In this document: in pieces, positions 5,203-5,273 of the stretch
Numbering within the stretch: position 1 is the first letter of the stretch
Layout: the number at the start of each line of letters is the position of its first letter
Assembly: GCA_025934385.1 (NCBI GenBank)
Contig: JAICYE010000203.1
Coordinates: 1 to 5,273, forward strand
DNA length: 5,273 bases
Source: Acidimicrobiia bacterium
GTDB lineage: Bacteria; Actinomycetota; Acidimicrobiia; IMCC26256; BP-133
Direction: 5' to 3'
Translations under genes and position numbers: made by a program
Notes under the pieces: model-generated
Seen by the model: only the letters and a program-made list of their open reading frames with translations
The model's database searches: none
Told to the model about the DNA's origin: nothing

Positions 5203-5273
5203 ATGCCTAGAGCGATTTGGAGCGGCGCCATCAGCTTCGGGCTGGTGAACGTGCCCGTGAAGCTCTACAGCGC
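5203..5273 (+). CDS. ku: Ku, non-homologous end-joining DNA-binding protein (N-terminal part)
   Basis: The first 23 codons and two bases are present before the window ends. MPRAIWSGAISFGLVNVPVK is the standard bacterial Ku opening (M-x-x-x-I-W-x-G-x-I-S-F-G-L-V-x-V-P-V-x-L). Ku forms a homodimeric ring on double-strand DNA ends and recruits LigD. It begins five bases after the ligD stop, with a purine-rich GAGAGGTGGG about 14 bases upstream, so the pair is surely co-transcribed and probably translationally coupled. Most of the gene, and any lysine-rich tail, lies outside the window. Confidence 0.95.
   Translation, partial: MPRAIWSGAISFGLVNVPVKLYS

Overview
The window is very GC-rich, with strong G/C bias at third codon positions, short intergenic gaps and GTG/TTG starts. 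It also carries a secreted protein built of [12 protein letters not shown] repeats, which I associate with high-GC Actinomycetota, particularly Acidimicrobiia-like lineages. That placement is an inference from style and protein families, not from a marker gene.

Layout, left to right. (1) Bases 1-156 (+) are the 3' end of a transposase, best matched to the IS1380 family. About 208 non-coding bases follow, with a 16-bp perfect palindrome and probably the right end of the insertion sequence, which meets the next gene tail to tail. (2) Bases 365-2101 (-) encode a 578-residue secreted protein: signal peptide, five exact 42-residue repeats, then a glycoside hydrolase family 99-like catalytic domain with the NEWHEG glutamate pair. 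(3) Bases 2102-2427 hold no gene but are rich in structure. A 9-bp inverted repeat places the start codon of the family 99 gene in a hairpin loop, with a mutually exclusive upstream hairpin. There is also a leader with two GGGCAAAG boxes faintly like a c-di-GMP-I riboswitch, three copies of GTCCGGCCC (two forming a 13-bp inverted repeat around a purine mirror repeat), and an A/T patch after the upstream gene. (4) Bases 2428-3694 (-) form a compact probable operon: an SRPBCC/START-like protein, an overlapping 69-residue proline-rich small protein, and a YqgE/AlgH family protein. (5) Bases 3740-5273 (+) form a divergent non-homologous end-joining operon: a LigD-type protein with 3'-phosphoesterase and ATP-dependent ligase domains but no polymerase domain, then, five bases later, the start of ku.

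The clearest functional unit is the ligD-ku pair: Ku binds double-strand ends, and the LigD protein trims 3' ends and seals them. The polymerase activity of classical LigD would have to come from another gene. The minus-strand operon starts only 45 bases from ligD, so promoters for both directions must be packed in that gap or overlap the genes. The secreted hydrolase looks like a separately controlled gene with an elaborate leader. I see no tRNA, rRNA, CRISPR array or phage genes. The least explained part is the leader and start-codon hairpin of the family 99 gene.
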